A stretch of DNA of 50,309 nucleotides, from contig CAUJGS010000059.1 in the NCBI GenBank assembly GCA_963170185.1, positions 1-50,309 on the forward strand, read 5' to 3'. The stretch's first letter is position 1. Each line of letters opens with the position of its first letter. A program made the position numbers and the translations under genes. The notes under the pieces are model-generated. The model was not told where the DNA came from. It was given only the letters and a program-made list of their open reading frames with translations, and did not search any database. This DNA comes from Bdellovibrionota bacterium. GTDB lineage: Bacteria; Bdellovibrionota; Bdellovibrionia; Bdellovibrionales; JAMPXM01. Positions 1 through 10,111 of the stretch are shown here, piece by piece.

Positions 1-111
1 GGACTTTCACAGAACAAACTCTCGCACGACGAAGTCACAGAGACGGCTCGCGCCGTCGAAACCAAGTTCGGACAGTTCCTCGTTCAATTTATTTCTTCTC
101 TCGAAGCGTGA
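1..111 (+). CDS. 3' end of an unidentified protein (partial)
   Basis: An open frame enters from the left edge and reads 36 codons to a TGA at 109-111. The visible tail is amphipathic and probably helical, ending in LVQFISSLEA. It is too short to assign a family. The stop overlaps the GTG start of the next gene by 4 bases (GTGA), so the two are probably translationally coupled and in one operon. Confidence 0.6.
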   Translation, partial: GLSQNKLSHDEVTETARAVETKFGQFLVQFISSLEA

Positions 112-905
112 AAAAGTCCACGTTCGCCAAACTCGTTGATCGCGAAATGCGGAAACATCCGCACACAAAGAAGCGTGCTGATTTCTTGTGGAACTACTAC
201 AAGGTGGATCTCGATCTTCTGGGACTTTCTCTTCCTGTGCAGCGCGGCCGTTTTAAGCTCGGCTACAAAGAGATCGCCGAGTTTCCACCCGAGAAGCAGG
301 CCGAGTACTGGTTCCATGTTTGGAGCAAATCCGGTTTGATGGAGAGCCTCTCGCAGGCCGTCTTCTTTTTCGAAAAATGGGCGCTTGATCGCAAAAAACT
401 TTTAAAGCGTGGAGACATTGAGAACGTCTTCGATCCATTGTGGCCATATCTGACTAAGATGATTGATCGCTGCAACAACTGGGTTCATTCGGATGGACTC
501 TCCGGTTTGCTAAGTGCGGCTGTCGAAGAGCGGCCCGCACGCTACGCACTTTTAAAAAAATGGAATCGCGATAAAAACCCATGGCGCAGACGCCAATCGA
601 TCGTGGCTTTGCACTTCTATTCGCGCTTTCGCACAAAGCCTCTGCCCTCTTCCAAAACTCTGCCGCTTATCCGCAATCTTCTCCACGATGACCATTTCTA
701 TGTGCAACGCGGGGTCGGCTGGGCGCTTCGCGAATGTCACAACGTCGATCCCAAAACGGCGTTTCGCTTTATCGAAAAACACATCGCCGACATCCCACCC
801 ATTGGCTACTTCGCGGCAGTCGAGAATTTCGACGCGAAAACCAAAGCACGCCTCAAAGAAAAGCGGTTAAAGGCACGGGCCAAGAAATCGCACACAGCAC
901 GCTAG
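108..905 (+). CDS. AlkD-like DNA alkylation repair protein
   Basis: This 265-residue protein resembles the AlkD/AlkC HEAT-like repeat DNA glycosylases, which remove N3- and N7-alkylated purines. Recognisable features are WVHSDGLS in the middle, then NPWRRRQSIVAL, then DDHFYVQRGVGWALRE. That order of Trp/Arg-rich helices and a final acidic-plus-WALRE helix is typical of the family. The C-terminus is very basic (KAKLK-type tail), which would suit DNA binding. The start is GTG inside the previous gene's stop. An internal M at the fifth ATG-like position is possible but less well supported. Function is inferred from family resemblance. Confidence 0.75.
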   Translation: MKKSTFAKLVDREMRKHPHTKKRADFLWNYYKVDLDLLGLSLPVQRGRFKLGYKEIAEFPPEKQAEYWFHVWSKSGLMESLSQAVFFFEKWALDRKKLLKRGDIENVFDPLWPYLTKMIDRCNNWVHSDGLSGLLSAAVEERPARYALLKKWNRDKNPWRRRQSIVALHFYSRFRTKPLPSSKTLPLIRNLLHDDHFYVQRGVGWALRECHNVDPKTAFRFIEKHIADIPPIGYFAAVENFDAKTKARLKEKRLKARAKKSHTAR

Positions 906-970
906 GCAAACAGGACGCTTTCTGGCTTAAGGTCTAGGCTTAAAACCCGCTCAATCGCAGACAACACTTC

Positions 971-1004
971 GTCCAGATTAACCGGAAAAACGGCCCGGCT
1001 GGAC
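971..1004. other. Hairpin downstream of the AlkD-like gene
   Basis: GTCCAG at 971-976 pairs with CTGGAC at 999-1004 around a loop that contains a further CCGG/CCGG pairing. No U-tract follows on the plus strand, so it is not a convincing intrinsic terminator. It may end the upstream transcript or lie in the leader of the subtilase gene. Confidence 0.3.
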
Positions 1005-1058
1005 TAACCGTTTCTGTCTCAAATTCCGACATACCTATATCGGACCCATGGATTGGGT

Positions 1059-1075
1059 TCGGTAGGCCCTACCGA
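1059..1075. promoter_or_regulatory. 17-nt inverted repeat upstream of the subtilase lipoprotein gene
   Basis: TCGGTAGG-C-CCTACCGA is a perfect inverted repeat with 8-base arms and a single central base. It ends 22 bases before the start codon at 1098 and just before the AGGAGG ribosome binding site. It could be a repressor operator or a short leader hairpin. Nothing in the window says which protein would bind it. Confidence 0.35.
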
Positions 1076-1097
1076 CGGGCGCGACAGGAGGTCGCGG

Positions 1098-2348
1098 ATG
1101 TCCAAAACTACACCGACTAGATTCTCTCGCATCGCCGCTTTGACAAGCCTGCTGACTACGGTGATTTTCCTTACCGGATGTTTTCAGCAAAACTCCGCAC
1201 AAGTCGCCTCGTTTCCCGAGACAAAACCGGAGTGCGCGGCAACCGCTGTTCCGAACACCTTCGTCGTTCACTGGAAAGATGGTCGCGTCTCCGTCGAGCG
1301 CGGATGGACGCGCGAAGAATTTGAAAAAGAAGTTTTTGAGCCGAACAAAGACGACATCGCTTTGGCGGAGCAAGATCAGACCATTTATCTCTCACCGCAA
1401 TCAATGGCGCCCGAAGCCGTTTCCGACCTCAATGCGTCGGCCACCAGCGAAGACACCTGGGGACAAAATCTTGTCGGAGCTAGTTATGCGTGGGATCGCG
1501 GTTATCGCGGACAAGGCGTGATCGTCGCGGTCATCGACTCAGGAGTCGACATTCATCACCCGCAGTTGCAATCACGCATTCACGTCAATACGGGCGAGAT
1601 TCCCGGCAACGGAATCGACGACGACGGCAACGGCTACATCGACGATGTTTCGGGTTGGGATTTTTACGACGATCAACCAAACGTCGGCGACTCTTCGGGA
1701 CACGGAACTCACGTCGCAGGTATTATCTCGACCGATCACTCGCTTGGCGCCATCAAGGGGCTTGCGCCTGACGCGAAAATTCTGCCGCTTGATTTCATGA
1801 GCGCCTCTGGCCAAGGCCAACTCGGCGACGCGATTCTTGCGATTCAATACGCCGTTCAACAAGGTGCACGCGTGATCAACGCCTCCTGGGGTGGGGCGCC
1901 GTGCTCGCAGTCATTGAGCCGCGCCATTAACGATCTCGAAAAACAAGGCGTGATTTTCGTCGCGGCCGCGGGAAACAGCGGCGTGAACCTCGATCAAACT
2001 CCCGAATATCCAGCGGCGTTCACGCTACCAAGCCAGATCACCGTTGGTGCGTCCACAGCACGCGACTTTTCGGCCGCGTTTTCCAACTACAGCTTCAAGC
2101 TGGTGCACTTGTTCGCGCCAGGCGCACAGATTTACTCGACATATCCGAATGGCATGACGGCGGCCTTAAGCGGAACATCGATGGCCGCACCGTTTGTCTC
2201 GGGGGCCGCAGCTCTGTTGTTATCGAAACGTCCTTCGGCGACGGCCGCGGAAGTTCGCGCATCCCTTTTCAGCTCGGTCGATCGAGGGGGATTTGCGGCA
2301 ATCACGCAAGGACGCTTAAACGTTCAGCGCGCCATCGAAAGCTTTTAA
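1098..2348 (+). CDS. Subtilisin-like (S8) serine protease, predicted lipoprotein
   Basis: The protein is 416 residues from the ATG at 1098, which has AGGAGG five bases upstream. The open frame extends 15 codons further but without a ribosome site. Residues 9-28 form a lipoprotein signal with lipobox LTGC (Cys28). A short I9-like pro-region follows at about 50-100. The S8 catalytic domain then shows Asp147 in AVIDSGVD, His202 in GHGTHVAG, oxyanion Asn293 in AAGN and Ser361 in GTSMAAP. A DDDGNG calcium-type loop lies near 174-179. All catalytic residues are present, so it should be an active envelope- or surface-anchored endopeptidase. Its stop overlaps the convergent gene's stop by 4 bases, leaving no room for a terminator. 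Confidence 0.9.
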   Translation: MSKTTPTRFSRIAALTSLLTTVIFLTGCFQQNSAQVASFPETKPECAATAVPNTFVVHWKDGRVSVERGWTREEFEKEVFEPNKDDIALAEQDQTIYLSPQSMAPEAVSDLNASATSEDTWGQNLVGASYAWDRGYRGQGVIVAVIDSGVDIHHPQLQSRIHVNTGEIPGNGIDDDGNGYIDDVSGWDFYDDQPNVGDSSGHGTHVAGIISTDHSLGAIKGLAPDAKILPLDFMSASGQGQLGDAILAIQYAVQQGARVINASWGGAPCSQSLSRAINDLEKQGVIFVAAAGNSGVNLDQTPEYPAAFTLPSQITVGASTARDFSAAFSNYSFKLVHLFAPGAQIYSTYPNGMTAALSGTSMAAPFVSGAAALLLSKRPSATAAEVRASLFSSVDRGGFAAITQGRLNVQRAIESF

Positions 2349-3085
2349 TCCGGATAGCCTTCCCAGGTGAGACGACGGGTTTTGTCGGCGTTAGCGGCCG
2401 CAAAGTGAATTGCTCCGCCAGTTACACGCGCGACCCCCGTAAAGGTTTCGCTTTGATTGCCACCAAGACAGTTTCGCCGAACAATGGAGAGTCGGAAAAT
2501 ATTTAGACCGCTTGGATGAACCGATAGTGTCCCCGAGAAGCGACAACTGAAGTTGGCACTATAGCCCGAGATAACGCCGGCCGAGGTGATATTTAGGTAA
2601 GGCGTATCGCCGTCTTGCAAATTGCCCCACCAATCTCCAGCAGCCGCGTTCAAGCTTGGGGCCACATCCGAATTCGCGAGTCGGTTGACCGAACCGAGCT
2701 TCACACCCGCTTCGTAAGAGCCAGTCACTGTGCTACCGGCACCCGTGCCCATTAAAACCTGCAATTGAAACTGCCCCGCCGATGCTTGCGTGATTTTTCC
2801 GTGGCGCATCTGAATGATGCCGTAGCCACTATAGGACCAATACTCGCCGTCAGGGAAAACCACCTGCATGCCGCCACCGGATGAATACAAACCCGCAAGT
2901 TTCGCGATCTCGGCACCTGCCGCAGGAGGAAGAGTTTCCGACGATCCACCATCTCCCGGAGCAGCGGGTAAAGATTGCTCGGCCTGTTTAGAATCCCCCT
3001 CTTGTTCGATCGGAGTCGGAATCCCGCAATTTGTGAAAAGAAGGCTTAATCCTGTGAAGGCCGCCACCCAAGTCGCTGCACGCAT
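2345..3085 (-). CDS. Hypothetical secreted protein or lipoprotein
   Basis: Family not recognised. From the ATG at 3085 the protein has 246 residues with an N-terminal hydrophobic segment ending LLFTNC (Cys20). This is an imperfect lipobox, since Asn at -1 is unusual. A low-complexity stretch rich in Glu, Pro, Ala and Ser follows. The rest is Gly/Ser/Thr-rich with recurring strands such as DGEYWSYSG and [10 protein letters not shown], suggesting a small beta-rich extracellular domain. An upstream ATG at 3125 would add 13 residues. The ribosome site (AGGG) near 3085 is weak, so the start is uncertain. It faces the S8 protease tail to tail. Confidence 0.6.
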   Translation of the reverse strand: MRAATWVAAFTGLSLLFTNCGIPTPIEQEGDSKQAEQSLPAAPGDGGSSETLPPAAGAEIAKLAGLYSSGGGMQVVFPDGEYWSYSGYGIIQMRHGKITQASAGQFQLQVLMGTGAGSTVTGSYEAGVKLGSVNRLANSDVAPSLNAAAGDWWGNLQDGDTPYLNITSAGVISGYSANFSCRFSGTLSVHPSGLNIFRLSIVRRNCLGGNQSETFTGVARVTGGAIHFAAANADKTRRLTWEGYPD

Positions 3086-3295
3086 GTCCCTATAGTACCT
3101 AGGTACGATCTCAGTTTGAATCATGCCCATTCTGCGGGCGGTGGAACTCCACAATTTCGTCTCGATTTGAGACAGCCTCCCAAGCACCTGATCGAGCTTC
3201 CTAACGCGCCGCCGCGCCGTGTCCTGACAGACCGACGCCCACCTTGCATGCCGCACTGCGCCCTCACTAGGTTCAGAGGCCTAAAAAAGGACGTT

Positions 3296-4597
3296 ATGCG
3301 CCACTACATCGCGGATCTCAAAAACTACGTCGGTCAAAAAGTTGAACTCAAAGGTTGGTCCTACAACACACGCTCTTCGGGCAAAGTGAAATTTCTCGAA
3401 CTGCGTGACGGAACCGGAATCGTTTCGTGCGTTTACTACAAAGGTACAGAGCCTGGTCAATGCAGCGAAGAATCGTGGAACGCGTTTGATCAAGTCACTC
3501 AAGAGACCTCGGTGAAAGTCACCGGCATCGTCAAACAACATCCCAAACATCAAAACGTTTTTGAAATCGGAGCCGAAGCGCTTGAAGTCATCCACCGTGC
3601 CGAAGGCTATCCGATCACTCCGAAAGAACACGGCACCGATTTCTTGATGGAAAATCGCCATCTCTGGCTTCGTTCAAAACGTCAGACAGCGATCCTTCAC
3701 GTTCGTCACGAGATCGTAAAAGCTATTCGCGATTTCTTCGACGGTCGCGGCTTCACTCTCACCGACGCTCCGATCTTCACGCCCAGCGCCTGCGAAGGCA
3801 CCTCGACACTGTTTGAAACTCAGTACTTCGACGAGAAAGCATACCTCTCGCAGTCCGGCCAGCTCTACATGGAAGCAACGGCAGCTGCCCTAGGCAAAGT
3901 CTACTGCTTCGGCCCAACTTTCCGAGCAGAGAAATCAAAAACTCGCCGCCATTTGATCGAATTCTGGATGGTCGAACCAGAAGTCGCGTTCAACGACATT
4001 TACGACAACATGGAACTCGCCGAGCAGTTTGTTGAGTACATCGTTCAGCGCGTTCTTAAGAATCGCCCAGAGGAATTGAAAGTACTCGAACGCGACACTT
4101 CGAAGCTCGAAGTCATCAAGGGGCCGTTCCCGCGCGTTCACTACGATGAGGCCGCTCAGATTATTAAAAAAGAAAACCCTGAGTTCACAATCGGCGACGA
4201 CTTCGGCGGGACAGATGAAACCATCATCTCGTCAAAATTCGATCGTCCGGTCTTTGTTCACCACTACCCGGCAGCCGTGAAAGCCTTTTACATGAAGGAA
4301 GACCCGACTCAGCCAGGCAAATCGATGAGCTGCGATCTCTTAGCGACAGAAGGCTACGGAGAAATCATCGGCGGTGGTCAGCGCGAAGATAACCTCGAAA
4401 TTTTGAAAGCGAAGATCAAAGAACACAACCTGCAAGAAAAAGACTTCGCGTGGTTCATGGATCTTCGTCGCTACGGCACATTCCCTCATGCTGGGTTTGG
4501 CCTTGGTGTTGAACGTACGGTCGCGTGGATCTGCGGACTTCCGCACGTTCGCGAGACTATTCCGTTCCCGCGACTCTACGGTCGCTCCTACCCCTAA
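3296..4597 (+). CDS. asnS: Asparaginyl-tRNA synthetase
   Basis: This enzyme charges tRNA-Asn with asparagine in the cytoplasm. It is 433 residues from the ATG at 3296, which has AAGG seven bases upstream. The open frame continues 60 codons upstream with composition unlike a synthetase, so that part is not included. An N-terminal OB-fold anticodon-binding domain ([10 protein letters not shown]...) is followed by the class II catalytic core. Motif 2 is [19 protein letters not shown]. Motif 3 is [20 protein letters not shown], followed by ETIPFPR, the form typical of AsnRS as opposed to AspRS. The length is close to the usual 430-470 residues. Confidence 0.95.
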   Translation: MRHYIADLKNYVGQKVELKGWSYNTRSSGKVKFLELRDGTGIVSCVYYKGTEPGQCSEESWNAFDQVTQETSVKVTGIVKQHPKHQNVFEIGAEALEVIHRAEGYPITPKEHGTDFLMENRHLWLRSKRQTAILHVRHEIVKAIRDFFDGRGFTLTDAPIFTPSACEGTSTLFETQYFDEKAYLSQSGQLYMEATAAALGKVYCFGPTFRAEKSKTRRHLIEFWMVEPEVAFNDIYDNMELAEQFVEYIVQRVLKNRPEELKVLERDTSKLEVIKGPFPRVHYDEAAQIIKKENPEFTIGDDFGGTDETIISSKFDRPVFVHHYPAAVKAFYMKEDPTQPGKSMSCDLLATEGYGEIIGGGQREDNLEILKAKIKEHNLQEKDFAWFMDLRRYGTFPHAGFGLGVERTVAWICGLPHVRETIPFPRLYGRSYP

Positions 4598-4631
4598 TTG
4601 ATTTAAGAAAACGAACAGAGGAGATCGCATT

Positions 4632-6227
4632 ATGGCGACTATGGAAACCGAAAACAAAAACGGCGCTTCGAAAGCACGAACGACCGAAGAGCGCGTTGCT
4701 CAGCTTGAGATGCTAAACGCTGAAGCACTGATTGGCGGAGGCGCTGAACGTCTTGCCAAACACAAAGAAGGCGGTCGCCTCACAGCGCGCGAACGCCTGG
4801 ATGTTCTCCTCGATCCCGGTAGCTTTGTTGAAATGGATCGTTTCGTCACACACCGCTCGCAAAACTTCGGAATGGGCGACAAAAAAGTCCCAGGCGACGG
4901 CGTCATCACAGGATACGGTCGTATCAACGGAAAGCTGGTTTACACGTACTCACAGGACTTCACGGTCTTCGGCGGATCGATGTCTCGCACACAAGCGAAC
5001 AAGATTCTGAAGGTCATGGAGCTCGCCATGAAAAACGGCGCACCAATTATCGGGATCAACGATTCGGGTGGCGCGCGCATTCAAGAAGGTGTCGAAGCTC
5101 TTGCGGGTTATGCCGACATCTTTCTAAAAAACACGCTTGCCAGCGGCGTTGTTCCGCAAATCAGCGCGATCATGGGGCCATCGGCCGGCGGAGCTGTTTA
5201 TTCGCCTTCGATCACCGACTTCATCTTCATGGTTAAAGACACCAGCTACATGTTCGTCACAGGCCCCGACGTCATCAAAGCCGTCACGCACGAAGACGTC
5301 ACCAAAGAGCAGCTTGGCGGAGCGACAGCGCATTCGTCGAAGTCCGGTGTTGCCCACTTTGCGGCAAACGACGATAAACACTGCCTGCTTTTGATTCGTG
5401 AACTCTTAAACTTCCTCCCGGCAAACAATGTTGACGATCCACCCGTACTCCCTACGGCAGATCGCCCCGACCGTGTCGAAGAGGCTCTCAACACCTTCAT
5501 TCCAGACAACCCGAAGAAACCATACGACATGCTTGAGCTTATCAAGATGACTGTCGACGAAGGTTACTTCCTCGAAGTTCACCAACATTACGCAAAGAAC
5601 GTCCTCGTGGGCTTTGCGCGATACAATGGCCGTTCCGTCGGGATCGTCGCCAACCAGCCGGCGGTTCTTGCGGGCTGCTTGAACATCGAAGCCTCTCGTA
5701 AAGCTGCACGCTTCATCCGCTTCTGCGATGCCTTCAATATTCCAATCGTGACCTTCGTCGACGTTCCTGGCTTCTTGCCGGGCACCGACCAAGAATGGAA
5801 CGGAATCATCACTCACGGCGCGAAGCTGTTGTACGCCTATGCGGAAGCGACCGTGCCAAAAGTGACGATCATCACTCGTAAAAACTACGGTGGTGCTTAC
5901 TGCGTTATGAGCTCGAAGCATCTTCGTGGCGATGTGAACCTCGCCTACCCGACAGCAGAGATTGCCGTCATGGGTGCCGACGGCGCCGTGAACATCATCT
6001 TCCGGGACGCGATGAAAAAGGCCAAAGACCCAGCCGCCGAGAAGGCGCGCTTGGTTGCCGATTACGAAGAGAAGTTCGCAAATCCTTACGTGGCGGCCGA
6101 ACTCGGCTACATCGACGAAGTGATCGAGCCCGCAATGACTCGACGTCGTATCATCGACGCGCTTGAAATGTTGAAAAACAAGCGCGACACGAATCCGCCC
6201 AAGAAACACGGAAACATCCCACTTTAA
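4632..6227 (+). CDS. pccB: Acyl-CoA carboxylase carboxyltransferase subunit (propionyl-CoA carboxylase beta)
   Basis: The protein transfers CO2 from carboxybiotin to an acyl-CoA. It is 531 residues, the usual size for PccB-type subunits, and covers both crotonase-fold halves. The first half carries [10 protein letters not shown] and [11 protein letters not shown], which form an acyl-CoA oxyanion region. The second half carries [19 protein letters not shown] and a [10 protein letters not shown] region. The ATG at 4632 follows GAGGAGAT. It starts a co-directional run with biotin carboxylase, biotin carrier, mutase and epimerase genes, so propionyl-CoA is the most likely substrate. Acetyl- or methylcrotonyl-CoA cannot be excluded from sequence alone. 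Confidence 0.9.
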   Translation: MATMETENKNGASKARTTEERVAQLEMLNAEALIGGGAERLAKHKEGGRLTARERLDVLLDPGSFVEMDRFVTHRSQNFGMGDKKVPGDGVITGYGRINGKLVYTYSQDFTVFGGSMSRTQANKILKVMELAMKNGAPIIGINDSGGARIQEGVEALAGYADIFLKNTLASGVVPQISAIMGPSAGGAVYSPSITDFIFMVKDTSYMFVTGPDVIKAVTHEDVTKEQLGGATAHSSKSGVAHFAANDDKHCLLLIRELLNFLPANNVDDPPVLPTADRPDRVEEALNTFIPDNPKKPYDMLELIKMTVDEGYFLEVHQHYAKNVLVGFARYNGRSVGIVANQPAVLAGCLNIEASRKAARFIRFCDAFNIPIVTFVDVPGFLPGTDQEWNGIITHGAKLLYAYAEATVPKVTIITRKNYGGAYCVMSSKHLRGDVNLAYPTAEIAVMGADGAVNIIFRDAMKKAKDPAAEKARLVADYEEKFANPYVAAELGYIDEVIEPAMTRRRIIDALEMLKNKRDTNPPKKHGNIPL

Positions 6228-6250
6228 TCGCGAGCGAATCGGAGATCACA

Positions 6251-7765
6251 ATGGCTGAAAAACCCATGTTCAAAAAAGTCCTGATCGCCAATCGTGGAGA
6301 GATCGCTCTTCGCGTGATCCGCTCGTGCCGAGAGCTTGGCATTGATTCGGTTGCCATCTATTCGGACGCAGATCGCGACTCTCTGCACGTCGCTCTGGCG
6401 AACGAAGCGTACAATGTCGGTCCGGCGCCTTCGAAAGATTCGTATCTCAACATCGATCGCATCATGGCGGCGGTTAAAGCGTCCGGCGCAGATGCTGTTC
6501 ACCCTGGATACGGTTTCCTTTCCGAGAACACCGAGTTCGCCGAGGCACTTCGCAAGGCCGGCGTGACCTTTATCGGACCCACACCGGAAAACATCATGGC
6601 GATGGGAGACAAGATCTCGGCCATTCGCCTGATGCGAGACGCGGGCGTTCCAACCGTTCCGGGATCGGGCGGCCCTGTCGACACGGTGGAAGAAGCCGTG
6701 AAGGTTGTGGAGAAAATTGGTCTCCCAGTCATGATCAAGGCCACGGCGGGCGGCGGCGGTAAAGGCATGCGCGTCGTTCACAAAATGGAAGATCTCGAAA
6801 GCTTCTACCGTGCCGCGCGTTCTGAGGGTTTGAACTATTTCAAGAACGACACGGTCTACATCGAGCGTTTCATTCAGAACCCGAAGCACGTCGAAGTTCA
6901 GGTGTTTGGCGACACACATGGCAACGTCGTTCACTTGTTCGAACGCGAATGTTCGGTTCAGCGCCGCAACCAAAAACTGATGGAAGAATGTCCATCTCCT
7001 TCGGTGCCGCCAGAAGTGCGCACTCGTCTTGGAGACGTCGCGGTTAAGGCGGCAAAGGCCATTAACTACATCGGCGCCGGGACGTTTGAGTTCATCTTCG
7101 ATAACAACACGAAAGAATTTTTCTTCATGGAGATGAACACGCGTCTCCAGGTTGAACATCCTGTTACCGAAATGGTTACTGGCATCGACCTCGTACAAGA
7201 GCAAATCTTCGTGGCATTGGGGCGCCCACTGAGCTTCAAGCAGTCTGACATTGTCCAGCGCGGCCACGCCATCGAGGCGCGAATCTGCGCCGAGGACCCA
7301 TTCACGTTCATCCCGTCTCCAGGTCTGATTCGTCGATGCCGTCACCCGCAAGGGCCGTTCATCCGCACCGATTCGTACGCTTATCCTGGGTACGAAGTTC
7401 CGATCTACTACGATCCCATGGTGGCAAAGCTCATCGCCTGGGGCCCCGACCGAGACACAGCGATCCGTCGCTTGGACCGCGCCTTGACCGAGTTCACACT
7501 GACTGGGATCAAAACCAACATCATTCTGCACAAGTCGATTTTGCAAAGTCCAAAATTCTTGGACGGAACTTACACGACTCAATTTTGCGACAAGGATCTC
7601 GAGATTCGGCCACCAAAGCTGTTCCGCCAGGTGGACGATCACGTCTTCTTGATCGCGGCTGCGATCACGGCCTACACGGACAAAAAGGCCAAGTCGGTTT
7701 CGGATTACAATGTCGCCAGTCGCTGGAAGTCTGTTGGACGCGCTAACAGCCTCCGGGATCAATAG
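6251..7765 (+). CDS. Biotin carboxylase subunit of acyl-CoA carboxylase
   Basis: This 504-residue ATP-grasp enzyme carboxylates protein-bound biotin using bicarbonate and ATP. It starts with MFKKVLIANRGEIALR after a short leader. The glycine-rich ATP loop is IKATAGGGGKGMR, and the catalytic region includes ERECSVQRRNQKLMEE and FFMEMNTRLQVEHPVTE. The C-terminal end lacks a biotinyl domain, which is supplied by the next gene. It is therefore a split form of the PCC alpha chain. It lies 23 bases after the carboxyltransferase gene. The long minus-strand open frame across it is a codon-usage shadow. Confidence 0.92.
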   Translation: MAEKPMFKKVLIANRGEIALRVIRSCRELGIDSVAIYSDADRDSLHVALANEAYNVGPAPSKDSYLNIDRIMAAVKASGADAVHPGYGFLSENTEFAEALRKAGVTFIGPTPENIMAMGDKISAIRLMRDAGVPTVPGSGGPVDTVEEAVKVVEKIGLPVMIKATAGGGGKGMRVVHKMEDLESFYRAARSEGLNYFKNDTVYIERFIQNPKHVEVQVFGDTHGNVVHLFERECSVQRRNQKLMEECPSPSVPPEVRTRLGDVAVKAAKAINYIGAGTFEFIFDNNTKEFFFMEMNTRLQVEHPVTEMVTGIDLVQEQIFVALGRPLSFKQSDIVQRGHAIEARICAEDPFTFIPSPGLIRRCRHPQGPFIRTDSYAYPGYEVPIYYDPMVAKLIAWGPDRDTAIRRLDRALTEFTLTGIKTNIILHKSILQSPKFLDGTYTTQFCDKDLEIRPPKLFRQVDDHVFLIAAAITAYTDKKAKSVSDYNVASRWKSVGRANSLRDQ

Positions 7766-7774
7766 GAGTTTGCC

Positions 7775-8317
7775 ATGTTTTTTGAAGCAACACTTGGAAC
7801 CGATGTCGGTGATAAGAACTTTAAAATTGAAATCAACGAGACCCGTAAATCTTGGAAGTTGAACCTTCAAGAAGAGGGACACGACTGGGTTCGCTACGAG
7901 ATCTCAAAAGATGACTACAAGATGGTGGAAAACATCATCAACCTCATCTGGGGTGGCGGATCGTATGTTCTCGATGTGTACGGTTCCGGCATCGACTACA
8001 CAGTGTACACGCGTTCAAGCTATCGCAACGTTCGCATTTACAACGACGAGGCACTTTTGCACGAGTCCCTGAAAAAGGGCGGCCAATTGGGTGGCGGTGA
8101 CAACCTCGTCGCCGGTATGCCAGGAAAGATCGTGAAGGTCATGGTTGGCGTTGGCGATGTGGTGAAAGCCGGCCAACCGATCCTCATCATGGAAGCCATG
8201 AAGATGGAAAACGAGATGCGAGCAACAGCAGAGGTGAAGATCAAAGATATCTTGGTCAAACCTGCTGACTCTGTCGAATCCGGCCAGACTCTCGTTGTCT
8301 ATGAACAAGTGAAGTAA
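7775..8317 (+). CDS. Biotin carboxyl carrier protein of acyl-CoA carboxylase
   Basis: The protein has 180 residues. The last 70 form a biotinyl domain with the biotinylation motif EAMKMENE, in which Lys143 would carry biotin. The first 100 residues (with WVRYEI and SYVLDVYG segments) resemble the BT-type linker region that in fused PCC alpha chains contacts the carboxyltransferase. This suggests that the carrier and linker were split off together from a fused alpha chain. It is 9 bases downstream of the biotin carboxylase, so the three carboxylase genes are surely co-expressed. Confidence 0.9.
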   Translation: MFFEATLGTDVGDKNFKIEINETRKSWKLNLQEEGHDWVRYEISKDDYKMVENIINLIWGGGSYVLDVYGSGIDYTVYTRSSYRNVRIYNDEALLHESLKKGGQLGGGDNLVAGMPGKIVKVMVGVGDVVKAGQPILIMEAMKMENEMRATAEVKIKDILVKPADSVESGQTLVVYEQVK

Positions 8318-8329
8318 AGGGCGCTGGTT

Positions 8330-8503
8330 TTGAGTTCCTACGCAAATCCAGAATATTTTGTCGGCTGGGGCACGCTCGCGATGATCAACGCGGGCATCGC
8401 CCAGTCGAAAAATCGCAGCGGCTTCATCTGGTTTTTGATGTCGCTCCCACTTGGACCAATCGCGACTTTTCTTTTGGTAACCTTCTTTAGCGATCGAGCG
8501 TAA
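8330..8503 (+). CDS. Small membrane protein (57 residues)
   Basis: A short frame from TTG at 8330 encodes a 57-residue protein with AAAGGG about 9 bases upstream. It has a first hydrophobic stretch (EYFVGWGTLAMINAGIA), a polar SKNRSG turn, and a strongly hydrophobic second helix (FIWFLMSLPLGPIATFLLV). This two-helix pattern, with a basic turn and a LGPIATF second helix, is common in small bacterial inner-membrane proteins of unknown function. It fits exactly between the biotin carrier and mutase genes, ending 3 bases before the mutase start. That fit supports its being real. Its role is unknown. Confidence 0.6.
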   Translation: MSSYANPEYFVGWGTLAMINAGIAQSKNRSGFIWFLMSLPLGPIATFLLVTFFSDRA

Positions 8504-8506
8504 TCC

Positions 8507-10111
8507 ATGGCGAAGAACCGTAAAGACTCTTTCAAAACTTCCAGCGGAATCGAACCTAAACCCTTTTATTCAGCCTCCGACTGGCCACCAAATGGTGTAA
8601 GTGCAGAGTCTCTTCTCGGGGCACCTGGTGACTTTCCGTTTACACGAGGCGTGCAATCGACCATGTACCGCGGACGCCTTTGGACCATGCGCCAGTACGC
8701 AGGCTTTGGTTCGGCCAAAGAATCCAACACGCGCTACAAAATGCTGCTTGATCGCGGCCAGACCGGCCTCTCGGTCGCGTTCGATCTTCCCACTCAGATG
8801 GGATACGATTCAGATCACATCATGTCGACCGGCGAAGTTGGAAAGGTCGGTGTCGCCATTTCTTCGATTGAAGACATGGAAGTTCTTCTAGCCGATCTGC
8901 CGCTCGATAAAATCTCGACCTCCATGACCATCAATTCCACTGCTGGAATTCTGCTGGCGCTTTACATCGCCGTTGCAAAACGTCGCGGCATCAGCAGCGA
9001 CAAGCTGACCGGCACCATCCAAAACGATCTCTTGAAAGAGTACATCGCGCGCGGCACTTACATCTTTCCGCCTCGCCCGTCGCTGCGCCTGATCACGGAT
9101 ATCTTCGATTACTGCGCAAAAGACGTTCCCAACTGGAACACAATTTCGATCTCGGGATATCACATTCGAGAAGCTGGTTCGACAGCGGCACAGGAGATTG
9201 CTTTCACCCTCGCCAACGGCATTACCTACGTTGAAGCCGCTATTGAAAAAGGACTCGACGTCGACACGTTTGCCGGCCGCCTGTCGTTCTTCTTCAACGT
9301 GCACAATAACTTTCTGGAAGAAGTCGCGAAGTTTCGTGCCGCTCGTCGTATGTGGGCAAAGATCATGCGCGATCGCTTCAAAGCCAAGGACGACAAAAGC
9401 TGGCGCCTACGTTTCCATTCGCAAACGGCGGGCTCGACGCTCACGGCTCAGCAGCCCGAGAACAACATCGTGCGCGTCACGATTCAGGCTCTGGCAAGTG
9501 TCCTCGGCGGAACTCAGTCGTTGCATACAAATTCCATGGATGAGGCCTTGGGGCTTCCCACAGAAAAAGCCGCGACCATTGCGCTTCGCACGCAGCAGAT
9601 CATCGCGCACGAGTCCGGCGCAGCTGATGTCATCGACCCATTTGCCGGCAGCTACTACATAGAGAGCCTCACGGATGAACTCGAGGCTCGCGCGACAGAC
9701 TATATCAACCGCATCGAGGGTCTCGGTGGGGTCGTCAAGTGTATCGAAACCGGCTGGATTCAACGCGAAATCCAACAAGCCGCTTACGACTACCAGCGTG
9801 CGGTCGAGTCGAAGAAAGAAATCGTGGTCGGCGTAAACGACTTCGTTCAAAAGGAAACACAATCTCCGGAAATTCTCAAAATCACGGAGGCCGTCTCGCA
9901 AGAACAAATCGCCCGCCTCAAAGCTTTCAAAGCAAAGAGAAATGCGACATCTGTTCAAGAACATCTGCGACGCCTCAAAGACACTGCCGCCGGCGATTCG
10001 AACATCATGCCCGTGATTGTTTCGGCCGTGGAGGCCGGATGCACGCTAGGTGAAATCGCCGATACACTTCGGGGCGTTTTTGGTCTTTACAAAGAAACCA
10101 TCACGGTTTGA
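8507..10111 (+). CDS. Methylmalonyl-CoA mutase, large (catalytic) subunit
   Basis: The 534-residue protein covers only the TIM-barrel acyl-CoA-binding domain of coenzyme B12-dependent mutases. Hallmarks are [57 protein letters not shown] and [15 protein letters not shown]. The C-terminal cobalamin-binding domain (DxHxxG type) is missing, as in the two-subunit mutases with a large chain of about 550 residues. No B12-binding small subunit lies next to it or elsewhere in the window. With the upstream carboxylase it would convert propionyl-CoA to succinyl-CoA. Ethylmalonyl- or isobutyryl-type mutase activity is an alternative. Confidence 0.88.
   Translation: MAKNRKDSFKTSSGIEPKPFYSASDWPPNGVSAESLLGAPGDFPFTRGVQSTMYRGRLWTMRQYAGFGSAKESNTRYKMLLDRGQTGLSVAFDLPTQMGYDSDHIMSTGEVGKVGVAISSIEDMEVLLADLPLDKISTSMTINSTAGILLALYIAVAKRRGISSDKLTGTIQNDLLKEYIARGTYIFPPRPSLRLITDIFDYCAKDVPNWNTISISGYHIREAGSTAAQEIAFTLANGITYVEAAIEKGLDVDTFAGRLSFFFNVHNNFLEEVAKFRAARRMWAKIMRDRFKAKDDKSWRLRFHSQTAGSTLTAQQPENNIVRVTIQALASVLGGTQSLHTNSMDEALGLPTEKAATIALRTQQIIAHESGAADVIDPFAGSYYIESLTDELEARATDYINRIEGLGGVVKCIETGWIQREIQQAAYDYQRAVESKKEIVVGVNDFVQKETQSPEILKITEAVSQEQIARLKAFKAKRNATSVQEHLRRLKDTAAGDSNIMPVIVSAVEAGCTLGEIADTLRGVFGLYKETITV

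Noticed and set aside
3095-3106. 12-nt palindrome GTACCTAGGTAC
   Set aside because: A 12-nt perfect palindrome is expected about a dozen times in a window of this size, so it is not notable by itself.
5406-6209. 267-codon minus-strand frame opposite the carboxyltransferase
   Set aside because: The carboxyltransferase is unmistakable, and this frame shows no domain or ribosome site.
6224-7882. 552-codon minus-strand open frame across the biotin carboxylase gene
   Set aside because: It is antisense to a clear biotin carboxylase and has His/Arg/Val-rich composition typical of antisense frames in GC-rich genes.
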